Positions 1 to 10,800 of a stretch of DNA of 64,000 nucleotides are shown here, one piece after another (position 1 is the first letter of the stretch; each line of letters begins with the position of its first letter). The stretch is taken from NCBI RefSeq assembly GCF_026000115.1, contig NZ_AP026867.1:1643501-1707500 (forward strand), written 5' to 3'. The notes under the pieces were generated by a model. That model was not told where the DNA came from, did no database searches, and saw only the letters and a program-made list of their open reading frames with translations. The position numbers and the translations under genes were made by a program. The DNA is from Aureispira anguillae. GTDB taxonomy: Bacteria; Bacteroidota; Bacteroidia; Chitinophagales; Saprospiraceae.

Positions 1-713
1 AAAATTAATAAAACATCATATTGAGTACATAAATCACGCAACCCTTGCAAATATTCTGGACGTTGTAATAAGAGCCCATTGTTGGCAGGAACGGCTTCTA
101 TGATAACACAGGCAATACTGTTGCCATGTGCTTTAAAGGTAGTTTCTACTGCTTCCAAATCATCTAAAGGCAAGACAAGTGTTTCGTTGGCAAAAGAAGC
201 AGGAATACCTGCAGAACTACTCACTCCAAATGTCGCTAAACCAGAACCCGCATTGACCAACAAAGAATCAGCATGCCCGTGATAACAGCCGTCAAACTTA
301 ACAATTTTATCTTTGCCTGTAACACCTCTAGCCAAACGAATGGCAGACATAACGGCTTCTGTTCCTGAACTTACAAAACGTAACTTTTCAATAAAGCGGT
401 TGTTTTTTAACAACAATGCTCCTAGTTTGTTTTCCCAGCGGGTAGGCGTACCAAAAGAAGTACCATTGGCAACCGTTTCAACAATAACTTCACGAATGGC
501 ATCGTTGTTATGCCCTAAAATAAGCGGTCCCCAAGAACAACAAAAATCAGTAAATTGATTGTCGTCTTCATCCCAAATTTGTGAACCATTTCCTTTTTTG
601 ATAAATAAAGGAGTTCCTTTTACAGATTTAAAAGCACGAACAGGTGAACTTACTCCTCCAGGAAAGTAGTTCTTGGCTTCTGAATATAGTTCTTCCGAAA
701 TATTTCTTTGCAT
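1..713 (-). CDS. hemL: Glutamate-1-semialdehyde 2,1-aminomutase, N-terminal part (runs off left edge)
   Basis: Reading the minus strand from the ATG at 713 gives an open frame of about 237 codons to the window edge, starting MQRNISEELYSEAKNYFPGG and continuing with VSSPVRAF, SSGTEAVMSAIRLARG and FDGCYHGHAD. These are hallmarks of glutamate-1-semialdehyde aminomutase, the cytosolic PLP enzyme that makes 5-aminolevulinate in the C5 tetrapyrrole pathway. The family is usually about 430 residues, so roughly the N-terminal 55% is present and the PLP-binding lysine lies outside the window. The gene diverges from the RHS operon and looks like an ordinary housekeeping gene. The call rests on recognised family motifs and is firm. 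Confidence 0.95.
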   Translation of the reverse strand, partial: MQRNISEELYSEAKNYFPGGVSSPVRAFKSVKGTPLFIKKGNGSQIWDEDDNQFTDFCCSWGPLILGHNNDAIREVIVETVANGTSFGTPTRWENKLGALLLKNNRFIEKLRFVSSGTEAVMSAIRLARGVTGKDKIVKFDGCYHGHADSLLVNAGSGLATFGVSSSAGIPASFANETLVLPLDDLEAVETTFKAHGNSIACVIIEAVPANNGLLLQRPEYLQGLRDLCTQYDVLLI

Positions 714-1651
714 GAATGTTTTATAATTTTGAGTGTTATACAGTATAAATTTGAGCGTGTAAATTCCTATAGAAGGATAGGACTAAGGTTATTTTTTGCT
801 TAGTAATTGGCGCTCTATATTATGAATAGTGCAAAGATGTGAAAAATGAAATACAATATTATCAGGAAGAAGTAAAAAATAAACAATTACTGCTGCTGCT
901 TAGGTTTAGGAGTCTGCTGAATGGTCTTTTTGTTTTAGAAAAAAAATGAACCTAAAAACGATTATTCCAGTAGCTAATAATTTTGTACCGTTTAAGGAGT
1001 GAATGATACCGTATAATAAGAGAAGTATTGATGGGCTTGATCCAGCAAAAAGGTTGATGTATCTTTGTCGTACAAAAAAGCCGATAAGAAATACCGATTT
1101 TAGGTATTGATTAAGTGATTACTTTTTCTTATTAGTGGCAATTAAATATAAAAACGGACTTGCGATTTATAGGTATTTAACATATTTTTGTAGCAACTCA
1201 TTTAAAAAACAATCTATATTCCTTTTTATATATTGAGAATAAACACTAAACTTTAAAATAGAACAACCACACCACCAAAATCCTTCTTCAAGGAATATAC
1301 CCACCACGAATTTAAGACTAGATAGTAGATGATATTGCACCTAAAGGAGCAAATATTTTTGTAATAAAATAGGTTGAAAATATAAATATAAAATTTTTAA
1401 CAAAGCAGGGAACTAAATATAATTAGAAGCAGTTATAACCTGAACTATCGGAACATACACTGATCTTTTTGAGAAAACAACCCATTGTACGATTGGCAAC
1501 TTAGAAATCCATGTTTCCCATCTTCCGTTTTTTCCTCTACAAAGATTGATGTACAGTTGTGTACCATCAAATGATAAAAACTATGACCAACTCAATTAAT
1601 GGGGCAAAGACCCTTTTAATAAAGTCACCGCTAAAAAATGCCTTATTCGAC
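714..1651. other. Long intergenic region between hemL and the RHS operon
   Basis: About 0.9 kb without a convincing gene. It separates two divergent transcription units and should hold the hemL promoter on the minus strand and the operon promoter on the plus strand. The frame of the next gene can be extended upstream to a GTG near 1559, but that extension is not signal-peptide-like and I exclude it. No RNA gene, IS or obvious repeat was seen. Confidence 0.5.
1160..1190 (+). promoter_or_regulatory. Candidate Bacteroidota sigma promoter for the RHS operon
   Basis: TATTTTTG at 1183-1190 fits the Bacteroidota -7 consensus TAnnTTTG, with a TTG at 1160-1162 about 20 bases upstream in the position of the -33 box. 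It would leave a leader of about 450 bases before the signal-peptide start at 1652. It is the best match I saw between hemL and the operon, but AT-rich DNA gives such matches by chance. Confidence 0.3.
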
Positions 1652-3661
1652 ATGCGAAAGAGCGTATTGATTTTGTTTTCCATTCTTATGGCAAGTAGTT
1701 CTTATGGACAACTGGTTAGTATTAGTACCGTTGATACCGATTGTGGTGCTAGTACAGGAAGTATTAGCTTAACTCCCACCCAAACAGGGACTTATTCTTA
1801 TTTGTGGGAAACAGGAGCGAGTTCGTCTTCCATTAATAATTTGGGAATGGGGACGTATCGTTGTACAGTTACGAAAGATGCAGTGGTAGAGGTGATAGAG
1901 GTTTCTATTTATAGACCTTGGGATTTAGAGCGATTTGAGCCCAATGACAATACCTTGTCGATCGTAGGGAATAGTGTCACGGTAAATCCAAGTTTAGGAT
2001 ACACAGGGCTAGCCGATCAGCGGACGCATTGTTATGATAAGACTCCAATAGACATCGCAACTCAGACAGGGAGTGTCTTTGCCAAGTTTGCAAAAACTCA
2101 TGCCAATTTTCCCAACCAAATATCCAATCCAGATCCAGCGGCTCCTCCTAAGTTTTATTTGGAGTTGTTTGAAACCAAAAATTTATCAAATCCGATAAGA
2201 ATACCATTATTAGTACATGATGCGAATCTAAAAGTAGTAACAGGAGGATTTATACCTGAAAAAATCTATGGACAAAAGGGATTGCGAAAAATAGCAGGAG
2301 GAGATTACACTGGGCATGACTATACGGATGGAGATGAGTTTGAAATTCGCTTTTTAGGGAATCATCAAATTGAAGTTTATTTAGAAGAAAATTTGATTTA
2401 TTCAGCGACTTTGGAGCAACGCTCAACCAATGAATATGTAGCAGCCGTAGGGTTTAAAGATATGGCACATTTAGATCGACGAATAGCCTATGGTTTAAGG
2501 TCGTCTTTTTGTGCAACGATGCCTTTAATAAAGGGGGCAGTAAGCCATAACGATAAGTATGGAGTAACCAGTAGCATTGAACTAACGCCTGTAGATTTGG
2601 CTTATGTAAACAATGTTTATAGCTACCAGTGGTCAACTGGAGCAACTGATCCAACGATTACAAATTTGAGAAAAGGAACCTATACGGTAACGATGACCAA
2701 TGCTACAGGAGGGATGAAGGTAGCGAGCTATGAAATCTATGATAAATTGGCTTTGGAAAAGGCAGATCCTACGGCTTCTATTTTAAAGATCGTAGACAAT
2801 AGTGTGACCTGTGATCCCGCCTTGCCCATGCAGTCCATCTCTGATTATCGTACCCATGCTTATGATCCGACCATTCCAATTGATGTGGTACAAGGAGGAG
2901 GGAGTGTAAAATTTAGAGTTGGAGCAGAACATCCCAACTTTCCAAACCAACACAGCAATACAGCAGATGCCAATGCCGTATTCGTAATTCGATTGCAAGC
3001 AGCGACTAGCCCTTTACCAGTGCCTACTTTTTTCTTGGATTACCCTTTTCAAATGGTATTTCATATATATGGTCAGGTGTCATTGTCTGACCGAGCTTTT
3101 TCGTGGGCAGGAGCAGGTTATGATTTTATTCCAGAGGTCTATTATCCCAAAGGAGGTTACGAGGTAGAACTGCGTTTTACAGGGAATAAAGTAGTTGAAG
3201 TTTATATGGGTGATCAGTTGGTGGCGACCAAAACGTTGACAGAAGCCATCGATAAATATTACCTGATGGTGGGCTTTAGTGATTCAGATGTTCGCCAACG
3301 TCGAATTGCTTATGATTTGAGAACTACTTTTAAAACAGTAAGTCCATCAGTAGCTTATACGGAACTAAAAGATAAGGTAGATGCCAGTTATTATCCTATT
3401 ACAGGCGAAGAGGATGCGGTTTATTTTTATTATAAAGAAAACTATAGAGCAGGAAATTTGGATGTTGTAGTTTATGATGATGAACGAACACAAGTGAATG
3501 CTATACTTGAAAATATAGATTTAACCAATACCGCAACAAAACGGTATGGTACCAATCGATATAAGTTAACGATAAGCAATATGGACCCCTCTAAATCTTA
3601 TCTGTTAGAATTAACAAATGATAAAGGAGAGAAGCAATTTTTAAGATTTAAGCGATTATAA
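1652..3661 (+). CDS. Secreted protein with two tandem SprB-repeat-like modules
   Basis: First gene of the RHS operon, about 669 residues. I chose the ATG at 1652 because it begins a clear signal peptide, MRKSVLILFSILMASSSYGQ; an upstream in-frame GTG adds 31 residues that do not look like a leader. The protein is an internal duplication. Around residue 47 it has YSYLWETGASSSSINNLGMG and around residue 322 YSYQWSTGATDPTITNLRKG, both resembling the SprB repeat of Bacteroidota adhesins. Each is followed by RTH(C/A)YD and H(A/P)NFPNQ motifs and a beta-rich stretch. No T9SS sorting domain is seen at the C-terminus. Its place 14 bases before a Skp-like gene and upstream of two giant RHS proteins suggests a surface or periplasmic accessory of that system; the exact role is unknown. 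Confidence 0.7.
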   Translation: MRKSVLILFSILMASSSYGQLVSISTVDTDCGASTGSISLTPTQTGTYSYLWETGASSSSINNLGMGTYRCTVTKDAVVEVIEVSIYRPWDLERFEPNDNTLSIVGNSVTVNPSLGYTGLADQRTHCYDKTPIDIATQTGSVFAKFAKTHANFPNQISNPDPAAPPKFYLELFETKNLSNPIRIPLLVHDANLKVVTGGFIPEKIYGQKGLRKIAGGDYTGHDYTDGDEFEIRFLGNHQIEVYLEENLIYSATLEQRSTNEYVAAVGFKDMAHLDRRIAYGLRSSFCATMPLIKGAVSHNDKYGVTSSIELTPVDLAYVNNVYSYQWSTGATDPTITNLRKGTYTVTMTNATGGMKVASYEIYDKLALEKADPTASILKIVDNSVTCDPALPMQSISDYRTHAYDPTIPIDVVQGGGSVKFRVGAEHPNFPNQHSNTADANAVFVIRLQAATSPLPVPTFFLDYPFQMVFHIYGQVSLSDRAFSWAGAGYDFIPEVYYPKGGYEVELRFTGNKVVEVYMGDQLVATKTLTEAIDKYYLMVGFSDSDVRQRRIAYDLRTTFKTVSPSVAYTELKDKVDASYYPITGEEDAVYFYYKENYRAGNLDVVVYDDERTQVNAILENIDLTNTATKRYGTNRYKLTISNMDPSKSYLLELTNDKGEKQFLRFKRL

Positions 3662-3675
3662 ACGATAATAATTCA

Positions 3676-4203
3676 ATGAAACAGTCATTACCTTGGATAT
3701 TGTTATCCATCATTTTAGGTTCAGGTTTGATTTTCCAAACAATTAGCAACAAACAAGAGCTAAAAACGGCTTACGTTACCAATGCAAAATTATACGCAGA
3801 ATTTCAGTTGTCTAAAGATTTAAATGCTAAAATTCAGGAGGTACAGTTGGCGAGAAAGGCTATCATGGATAGTTTAGGAATGCAATTGACTCAATTGGAA
3901 AAAAGACTCGTTGACAAAACAGCAACGGAGCAAGATAAAGCTGAGTTTAGCCGAATGAGCAATGAATATAGGCTTAAACAACAACAATTTACAGAGGATA
4001 ATGCCTTGTTAACGCAGCAGTACCAAGAGCAAATCTCCAATCAGTTGAACCAATATTTAAAAGATTTTACGGCTGCTAATGAATACGACTATATTTTTGG
4101 CGCAACAGGAGATGGATCTTTAATGGGAGCAAAGGATGCTTATAATGTAACGGACTTAGTTCTAAATTATGCAAATCAACGTTATAAAGGAGTGGCAAAA
4201 TAA
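3676..4203 (+). CDS. Skp/OmpH-like periplasmic chaperone
   Basis: A 175-residue protein with an N-terminal hydrophobic leader (about residues 7-22), then AYVTNAKLYAEFQLSKDL, a long charged coiled-coil segment (about residues 45-130), and the C-terminal YDYIFGATGDGSLMGAKDAY element typical of the OmpH/Skp family. Family members are periplasmic trimers with tentacle-like helices that hold unfolded outer-membrane or secreted proteins. Its stop overlaps the next start by one base (TAATG), so it is translationally coupled within the operon. In this setting it may chaperone the very large RHS proteins across the periplasm (inference). Confidence 0.8.
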   Translation: MKQSLPWILLSIILGSGLIFQTISNKQELKTAYVTNAKLYAEFQLSKDLNAKIQEVQLARKAIMDSLGMQLTQLEKRLVDKTATEQDKAEFSRMSNEYRLKQQQFTEDNALLTQQYQEQISNQLNQYLKDFTAANEYDYIFGATGDGSLMGAKDAYNVTDLVLNYANQRYKGVAK

Positions 4204-4832
4204 TGAAAAAAAATTATAAGATCGTAGGCTATTTATTAGCTGTGTGCTGCTTAATATTGGGTAGCTGTGGAGATCAACCAAATTTGGCTCCTGCAAACTA
4301 TGTAAAGTGGGTAAGGGATGCTAACAATGGTCTTTATCAGTCAAAAACAATCAATGAATTTGAATTTAGTGCTCAATATAAACCACTAGATTTTATTGTT
4401 GCCCAAGAAGAGAAAAAAGCAACACTAGAAACAGCAGTGGTGGAACATCGAAAAAAGGAATTGGGTGCAGATTATATTTATTACAATTTTAGGATTAAAA
4501 ACCAAGAGGGGAGCTTGTCACCTGTAGGTTCAGGGGCACATTCGGATCAAGAATATCAGCAACGATTGGGGTATTTTACCTTTGATATGCAACAAGATCT
4601 CTATTTGTTGCACGGGAAGGATACCTTTCCTTGTACGATGTTTCAATTTGTACGAAGTTATGACGTAGCGCCTTATGTAGAATTTGCCTTAGGATTTAAG
4701 AAAGGAGCAGAGAAAAAAATTAATCAAGATATAACCTTTGTGTTTGAGGATAGGGTATTGGGAATAGGAACAACTAAACTACTATTTGAGCAACACATTT
4801 TTGAAGACATACCGAAGCTAAAAACTCTATAA
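4203..4832 (+). CDS. Lipoprotein of unknown function in the RHS operon
   Basis: A 209-residue protein with a lipoprotein signal: MKKNYKIVGYLLAVCCLILG followed by the lipobox Cys in LGSCGD. The mature part is soluble and mixed alpha/beta with no family I recognise. It starts on the overlapping TAATG of the Skp-like gene and ends two bases before the giant RHS-like gene, so it belongs to the same translation-coupled block. A membrane-anchored assembly or export factor for the RHS complex is plausible but inferred from context only. Confidence 0.7.
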   Translation: MKKNYKIVGYLLAVCCLILGSCGDQPNLAPANYVKWVRDANNGLYQSKTINEFEFSAQYKPLDFIVAQEEKKATLETAVVEHRKKELGADYIYYNFRIKNQEGSLSPVGSGAHSDQEYQQRLGYFTFDMQQDLYLLHGKDTFPCTMFQFVRSYDVAPYVEFALGFKKGAEKKINQDITFVFEDRVLGIGTTKLLFEQHIFEDIPKLKTL

Positions 4833-4834
4833 AC

Positions 4835-7800
4835 ATGATATTAAGGATAAGAAAACAAATCCGATTTATTGTCTCTTTTTTACTGTTTGTATTTTTACAA
4901 ACCTATTCAGCAGAAGTATATGCCTTAACATCGGGACCTGCACAAGAAGAATATGCAAGTTTTGAGCCAGTAGGAACTACTGATTTAGTCAATTTATATA
5001 CAGGAGATTTTACCTATAATATTCCTTTGTTGTCTGTTCCAGGGCCGAACGGAGGATATCCAATCAATTTAGCCTACCATTCGGGTATAGGGATGGATCA
5101 AGAAGCGAGTTGGGTAGGCTTAGGCTGGAATGTGAATGTTGGAGCGGTGAATAGAAATTTGAGAGGGCTGCCCGATGATTTTAATGGGGATAAGGTTAAA
5201 TATCAGCAACACATGCGGGACAATGTTACGGTTGGGGTAGGTATATTGCAAGAGGAAAAAGAGCAAGTAGGGACTCCCAGTGGAGATGAAAAAAAATCTC
5301 CTTGGGGTATGAGTAATACTTTACAAATTTACTACAATAATTATAAAGGACTAGGCTATAGAGTCAAATTCAATCCTAAATATACTTCACCTGCAGTGCA
5401 AGCAGGGGTGAGCCTGTCGTATGATCCCCATGAGGGCATAGGGATAGGAGCTTCTTTTAGTGTTAGTACTAATTTTAAGAAAGGAGTTAACGGTTCATTA
5501 GGAGTGTCAGGACAATACAATTCTAGACAAGGACTACAAAACATATCAATTACAGGGTCGATTAGTGGGGCTTATACAGAAGCAGTGAAAAAAAATCAAC
5601 TGTATCACAGTAAAAATCCTGCGCATAATGGAGCACTTATGTCTAAATCAGTAACCGATACAAAAGGAGGGCTATATGCCGTTGGTTCAGGAAATGTAAC
5701 GTTTAATTTTACTCAAGGTGTTCCTGCTACGACTATGGCGATGACGAATACCATTGTTTCTAGTGATTTTAAGTTAGGTTTTACACCAGGGACTGATGAC
5801 AATGGTACCTTCCAAAACCCTCCAGCGAATTTTAAATCTGAATTTCCTTATAGTTACATGGCAGATGTTACTACTTCTACTGTAACAAAGAATGGTGAAG
5901 AACAAGAGATAAAAAGTTATGGTTATCTTTATAATGAAAAGGTGAATAAGGAAGACTATGTTTTGACAGATTTTAATCACAGTCCATTTAACTATAGCCC
6001 ACATATTCCTCATGTGCCTCCTTCGAATGTAACTAACGATATTTTTGCAGCAACAGGGCAAGGAATTAGTAGTGTATTTAAGGCTTATCATTCAAAGATA
6101 GGGGTTTATTCTCCAACTAAGGTTATTAGTACAACCAAACAATACAGAGGAAATTTAGACCTTGGTATATTACCCGAATCAAGGAATCCGTCTTCTTGCC
6201 CCAATTTAAGTTATCATATAGGAATAGGAGGAGTGCCGCCAGAAATTGGAACAGCTACGGCTTCTACAGGAGCTTGGGAAGATCATAGCTGGGCTATAGA
6301 TCAATTAAAGAGCGAGCAAAATTCCTCAGCTTCTTCTCCTGTAAGATTTAAACCTACTTTCTTTAAAGATATGGGGGATCGTCCTGCTATTACGCAGACA
6401 GATGACAAATATGATGCATGGAAAAAAGATGAGCCAATACGTATTGATCTTGGTAAAGTTGCTGGCGGAGGGGTTCAGATGACTAATTTTAGCAATTCGA
6501 TTAATACAGCGGCTACTAATGTTGCTCAACAAAATGTACCTACTCGTAGAACAAGAATTATTGAATCGTTAACTGAGTCGGAAACAAAAAATTATGGAAC
6601 AACGAATGAATATAAATATTATGATGCTGCTAATAATGAGGTGCTTAAGTCTACGAGATACCAACCTGACAGAAAGGATCATCTTTCAGAAGTATCAATT
6701 CTAGAACCAGATGGAATGCGTTATACCTATGGTCTACCTGCCTATAATTTAGAGCAGGAAGACGCTAGTTTTTCTGTAGCAAAACAAAGCGCAGAAATTC
6801 CTAACCCCACTGTTGCGGTACCTTCTGGTGGCTATGATAAAGCATCTGGAGAATGGAGCAAAAAGCCTGAGTTTATGGATAAGAAAAAATTGCCAGCTTA
6901 TGCCCATTCTTGGATGCTAACTTCGGTTGTTTCCGCAGATTATGTTGATGTTACAGGGGATGGAGTGAGCGCAGATGACCTAGGCTATTGGGTAGATTTT
7001 AAATATCAAAAAACTTCAAGTTCTTATCATTGGAGAGCCCCTTATGAGGGAGCAATTTATATGCCAGGGACAACTCAATATTTTGACGATAAAGGAAGCT
7101 ATTCTAAAGGTAAAAAAGAATTGTTTTATTTAAAAGAAATAAAAACTAAAACCCATGTAGCTATTTTTGACTTGAAAGAAAGAAAAGATGCTTTGGGGGC
7201 GTCTGAACTTGAAGAAGGAGGAAAACCTACTCAAATTGAGGCTAGAGATAGAATGCAATCATTGGATAAAATCAAGTTGTATACAATTGAGGAGTATCAA
7301 AAAATGGAAATCGATCCAACCTATGTTCCTATTCCCCTAAAAGTAACACATTTTGGTTATGAAACAGATGGAACCAAAGAACTGTGCAAAGGTGTACCGA
7401 ATCGAGAAGGGACTGGAGGAAAATTAACGTTGAAAAAGCTTTGGTTTACCTATCAAAATTCTACAAAAGGAAGTTCTAGTCCTTATGTATTTCATTATGG
7501 GAAAAATGAGGCTTATTCTTTGAAAAATAACGACTGTTGGGGAAATTATAAAAATAACGATGCTCCCAATTATCCACATCATCAATTTCCCTATACGGAT
7601 CAATCAACAACCAATCATATTGGTCAGCCCATTACTTATGATGTCCCTTGGCATCTAGAGCAAATTGATTTGCCGACAGGAAGTAGTATGCATATTGAAT
7701 ATGAACAAGATGATTATGCTTATGTCGAGGACAAAAAGGCAATGCAGTTATATGAAATTGTGCATATGGGGAAGGATTTCACAGGAGCCGACAAAAAGCG

Positions 7801-10800
7801 TAGGTCAGGACCTAGTTATTCTTCGACCATTAAAGCTAGTTTGAGAAATGTTGAGCAAGATAATGGATCAGGGGATCCCGTTAGTCCTGATTTTGAATAC
7901 AAAATTTATTTTCCTTTAAAAAACTCAATTCCAGAGCTAGGAGCTGCTACAGCTAGTACCTTTTATGATGGGTATAGTAGTGATATGGATGGTATTGCAG
8001 AGTGGTTTAAAGATCATTATATTGGAGAAACCAAAGAATTGTATTTTAAAGCTGCTGTTAAGTTGTTGGATACCGAAATAAATCGAGATGATGATCGGGT
8101 GGATTTTGTCTCAGGTTATGGTAATCTAAGAATGGAAACAGCAAATGTCCATTATGGCGTAACTCGTAGTGATAGTAGTTCAAGAGGTTTTGATATCGGC
8201 TATATTACCTTGTATGCTGTGCCTTTTCAAGCTTTTGCTGCGGCAAAAGATCATCTTCATCCTATTCGAGATGCAGCATTTCAGCATTTGAGATTTAATC
8301 GTCCAGATTTGGTACATGGAGTAAAGACAGCAAGTGGTGTAGGTGCTTTATTTTCTTCTATACCTGATTTTATGTCGATGATGGCAGGGTATAAATATTA
8401 TTATAAAATTCAAAATTGGGCTTCAGAAATATTTTTGGATGGTTTTTCACAAATACGTTTGCAAGTGCCTGATGGAAAGAAAAGAGGAGGAGGAGTACGT
8501 GTAAAAGAAATTAGAATTAATGATAATTGGGAGGAAATGACTGGTGGAAGCTCCAATTCAAGTTATGAAAATGCAGAATATGGGCAGATTTATGATTATA
8601 CCATAGAAGAGGATGGAGAGAAAATTAGTAGTGGTGTAGCCTATGAACCTTTTGCTGGTAAGGAGCAAAACCCAATGGTTGTTCCTAGCAAATATGAGCA
8701 TGCTAATGTATTACAACAGCCTAATAACTTGTTTATGGAATATCCAATTATGATGGCACATTATCCGTCTGCTTCCGTAGGTTATCGAAAAGTAACGGTC
8801 AAAAGCCTTACAGCAAAGGATGCTAGTAATAAACGAATGACCACTCCTATAACAGAGTATGAATTTTATAGTCCCAAAGAGTTTCCTATTTTATTCAAGC
8901 GTACAGAGATGGATAAAGTTGGTCCTAATTATAAAATTATTCCTATACCAGGTATTTTTACAGAATTTCGAAGGTATGAAGGAGTTAGTCAGGGTTATAG
9001 TTTGATTTTTAATGATATGGCGGGCAAACCTAAATCAATTACTCAAAAGACCTATCCTGATGAAACAAAGGGGTATGAAGGTACTGTTATTTCTAAACAG
9101 GAATATGAGTATTTTACCGATAATGAAGGAAACATTAGTAGTGAGGTAGATGTATTTACAGAAGATGGAAAATACGAAAGAGCAAGATTGGGCGTAGAGG
9201 TAGATGTGCAGGTTGAAGCCAATGAAAATAAAGAATCTTCGAATAACTTTACCTTAGATTTTAATTTTACAAGCGCTCTTATGCCAACTATTAATGGTAT
9301 TTCATGTATTCCAATTTTTAGTGTTGCTTCTGGGGGAATATCAAAAACAAGTTCTAGTTTAAAAACAGCAGTAGTACAGAAATTTGTACAGAAAAAGGGG
9401 ATTCTAAAATCGACAACTATAACGACTCAAAATTCTACAATTAAAACAGAGAATTTAGTTTTTGATGCCTTAACTAGCGAACCTTTGCTAACTCGTACAA
9501 TGAATGAGTTTAAAGATCCAATCTATAATTATACTCAGAAGGCCCATTGGCACTATGATGGGATGGCTGCTGCTTTTAAAAATATAGGAGTGGTTGTAGA
9601 AGGGGCAATAACAAGAGCAACGACGGGGAATCAAGAAGGACTTTATGAGATTAATTTTGGTAACTTTCCTTTCATTGAAGGAGATGAAGTTTATGTAGAA
9701 AGTACCAATACGTTAGGAGATAAAGTTGGAGATAAGGCTACTGTCTATAGAGTATCTAAAGCTACTCCAAATGCTACGAATGGTTTTGTTGGACTAGCGA
9801 AAGTAGATGGTTCTCTTGTTGATGTTTCTTTAATTGATAAGATTACAATTATTCGTTCTGGTAGAAAGAACTTATTGTATGCACCAGCAGGAGCTATTGT
9901 TGCTCAAGGGATGGATTATGCGCCGAATACTACTTTAGGATCAAGTGATACTTTGACCTTTGATGCAACTAAGGGGATTTTGAATGCTTCTGCGATTAAG
10001 TACCGAGATTTCTGGCCCAATGCTAAGAATTGTGAAACAAAGGCTCTTTGTAGTGCTGATTATTGTGTTGATGCAACTTTGTATTCTGACATTAGTAGTT
10101 CTTTGGATCCTGAGCAAACCTTTATCGATAAAGTTAATGCAGGGGATATTGTAATTAAAGTAGATGGAGAACCTATTGATGCTACTCAAATTACTACTGA
10201 AGGAACTTGTCCAGATACCATGTATTTGTGTGCTAACACTAAAAATGCTTATGAGGTGAAAGTGATTAAATCTGCAAATCCTATAAAGCAAGGGTATCAA
10301 GATTATACAGTAAACGGTCAATGCACTTACAAGGGGGGGGATGTAACTATTCCTTGTGGTTTAAAACATAACAAAACTCACGTAGATGGTTGCCCTTGGC
10401 CCCATGTAACACAGGGGGCTTCGTGTGAGTGGGTGAAGGGATATTTTGAAGCAGATCACCCTACTTTCCCAAGTAGAAGACCACACCAAGAATATCCTTG
10501 TATGATGAATGCTACTATAAATCAACCATTTTTTTACTTTGATGAATGGCCACATACTAGACCAGTTGGAGCTTCAGCAGTCAAATATAATTTTGTATTT
10601 ACTGATAGTCCACATTTGATTCAGACAGGTTGGCAAGGGTATAATTTTTTAACTCCTGGTTTAGCCAACTTTGGGCAGTTGGCAGAAAGAGTTCACGACC
10701 ATTCTGGTAAATCATGGTTTGAATCACAAACAACAGGAGAACTTTGTGCCTATATGACGAAGGCAGAAGCAGAAGATATGTACGGTCATGTAAGATTGGG

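Noticed and set aside
79-558. Two short plus-strand frames at the left edge
   Set aside because: They lie antisense to the clear hemL frame, whose minus-strand translation matches the family throughout.
1559-1651. Upstream GTG start for the first RHS operon gene
   Set aside because: It would bury the clear signal peptide that begins at the ATG at 1652.
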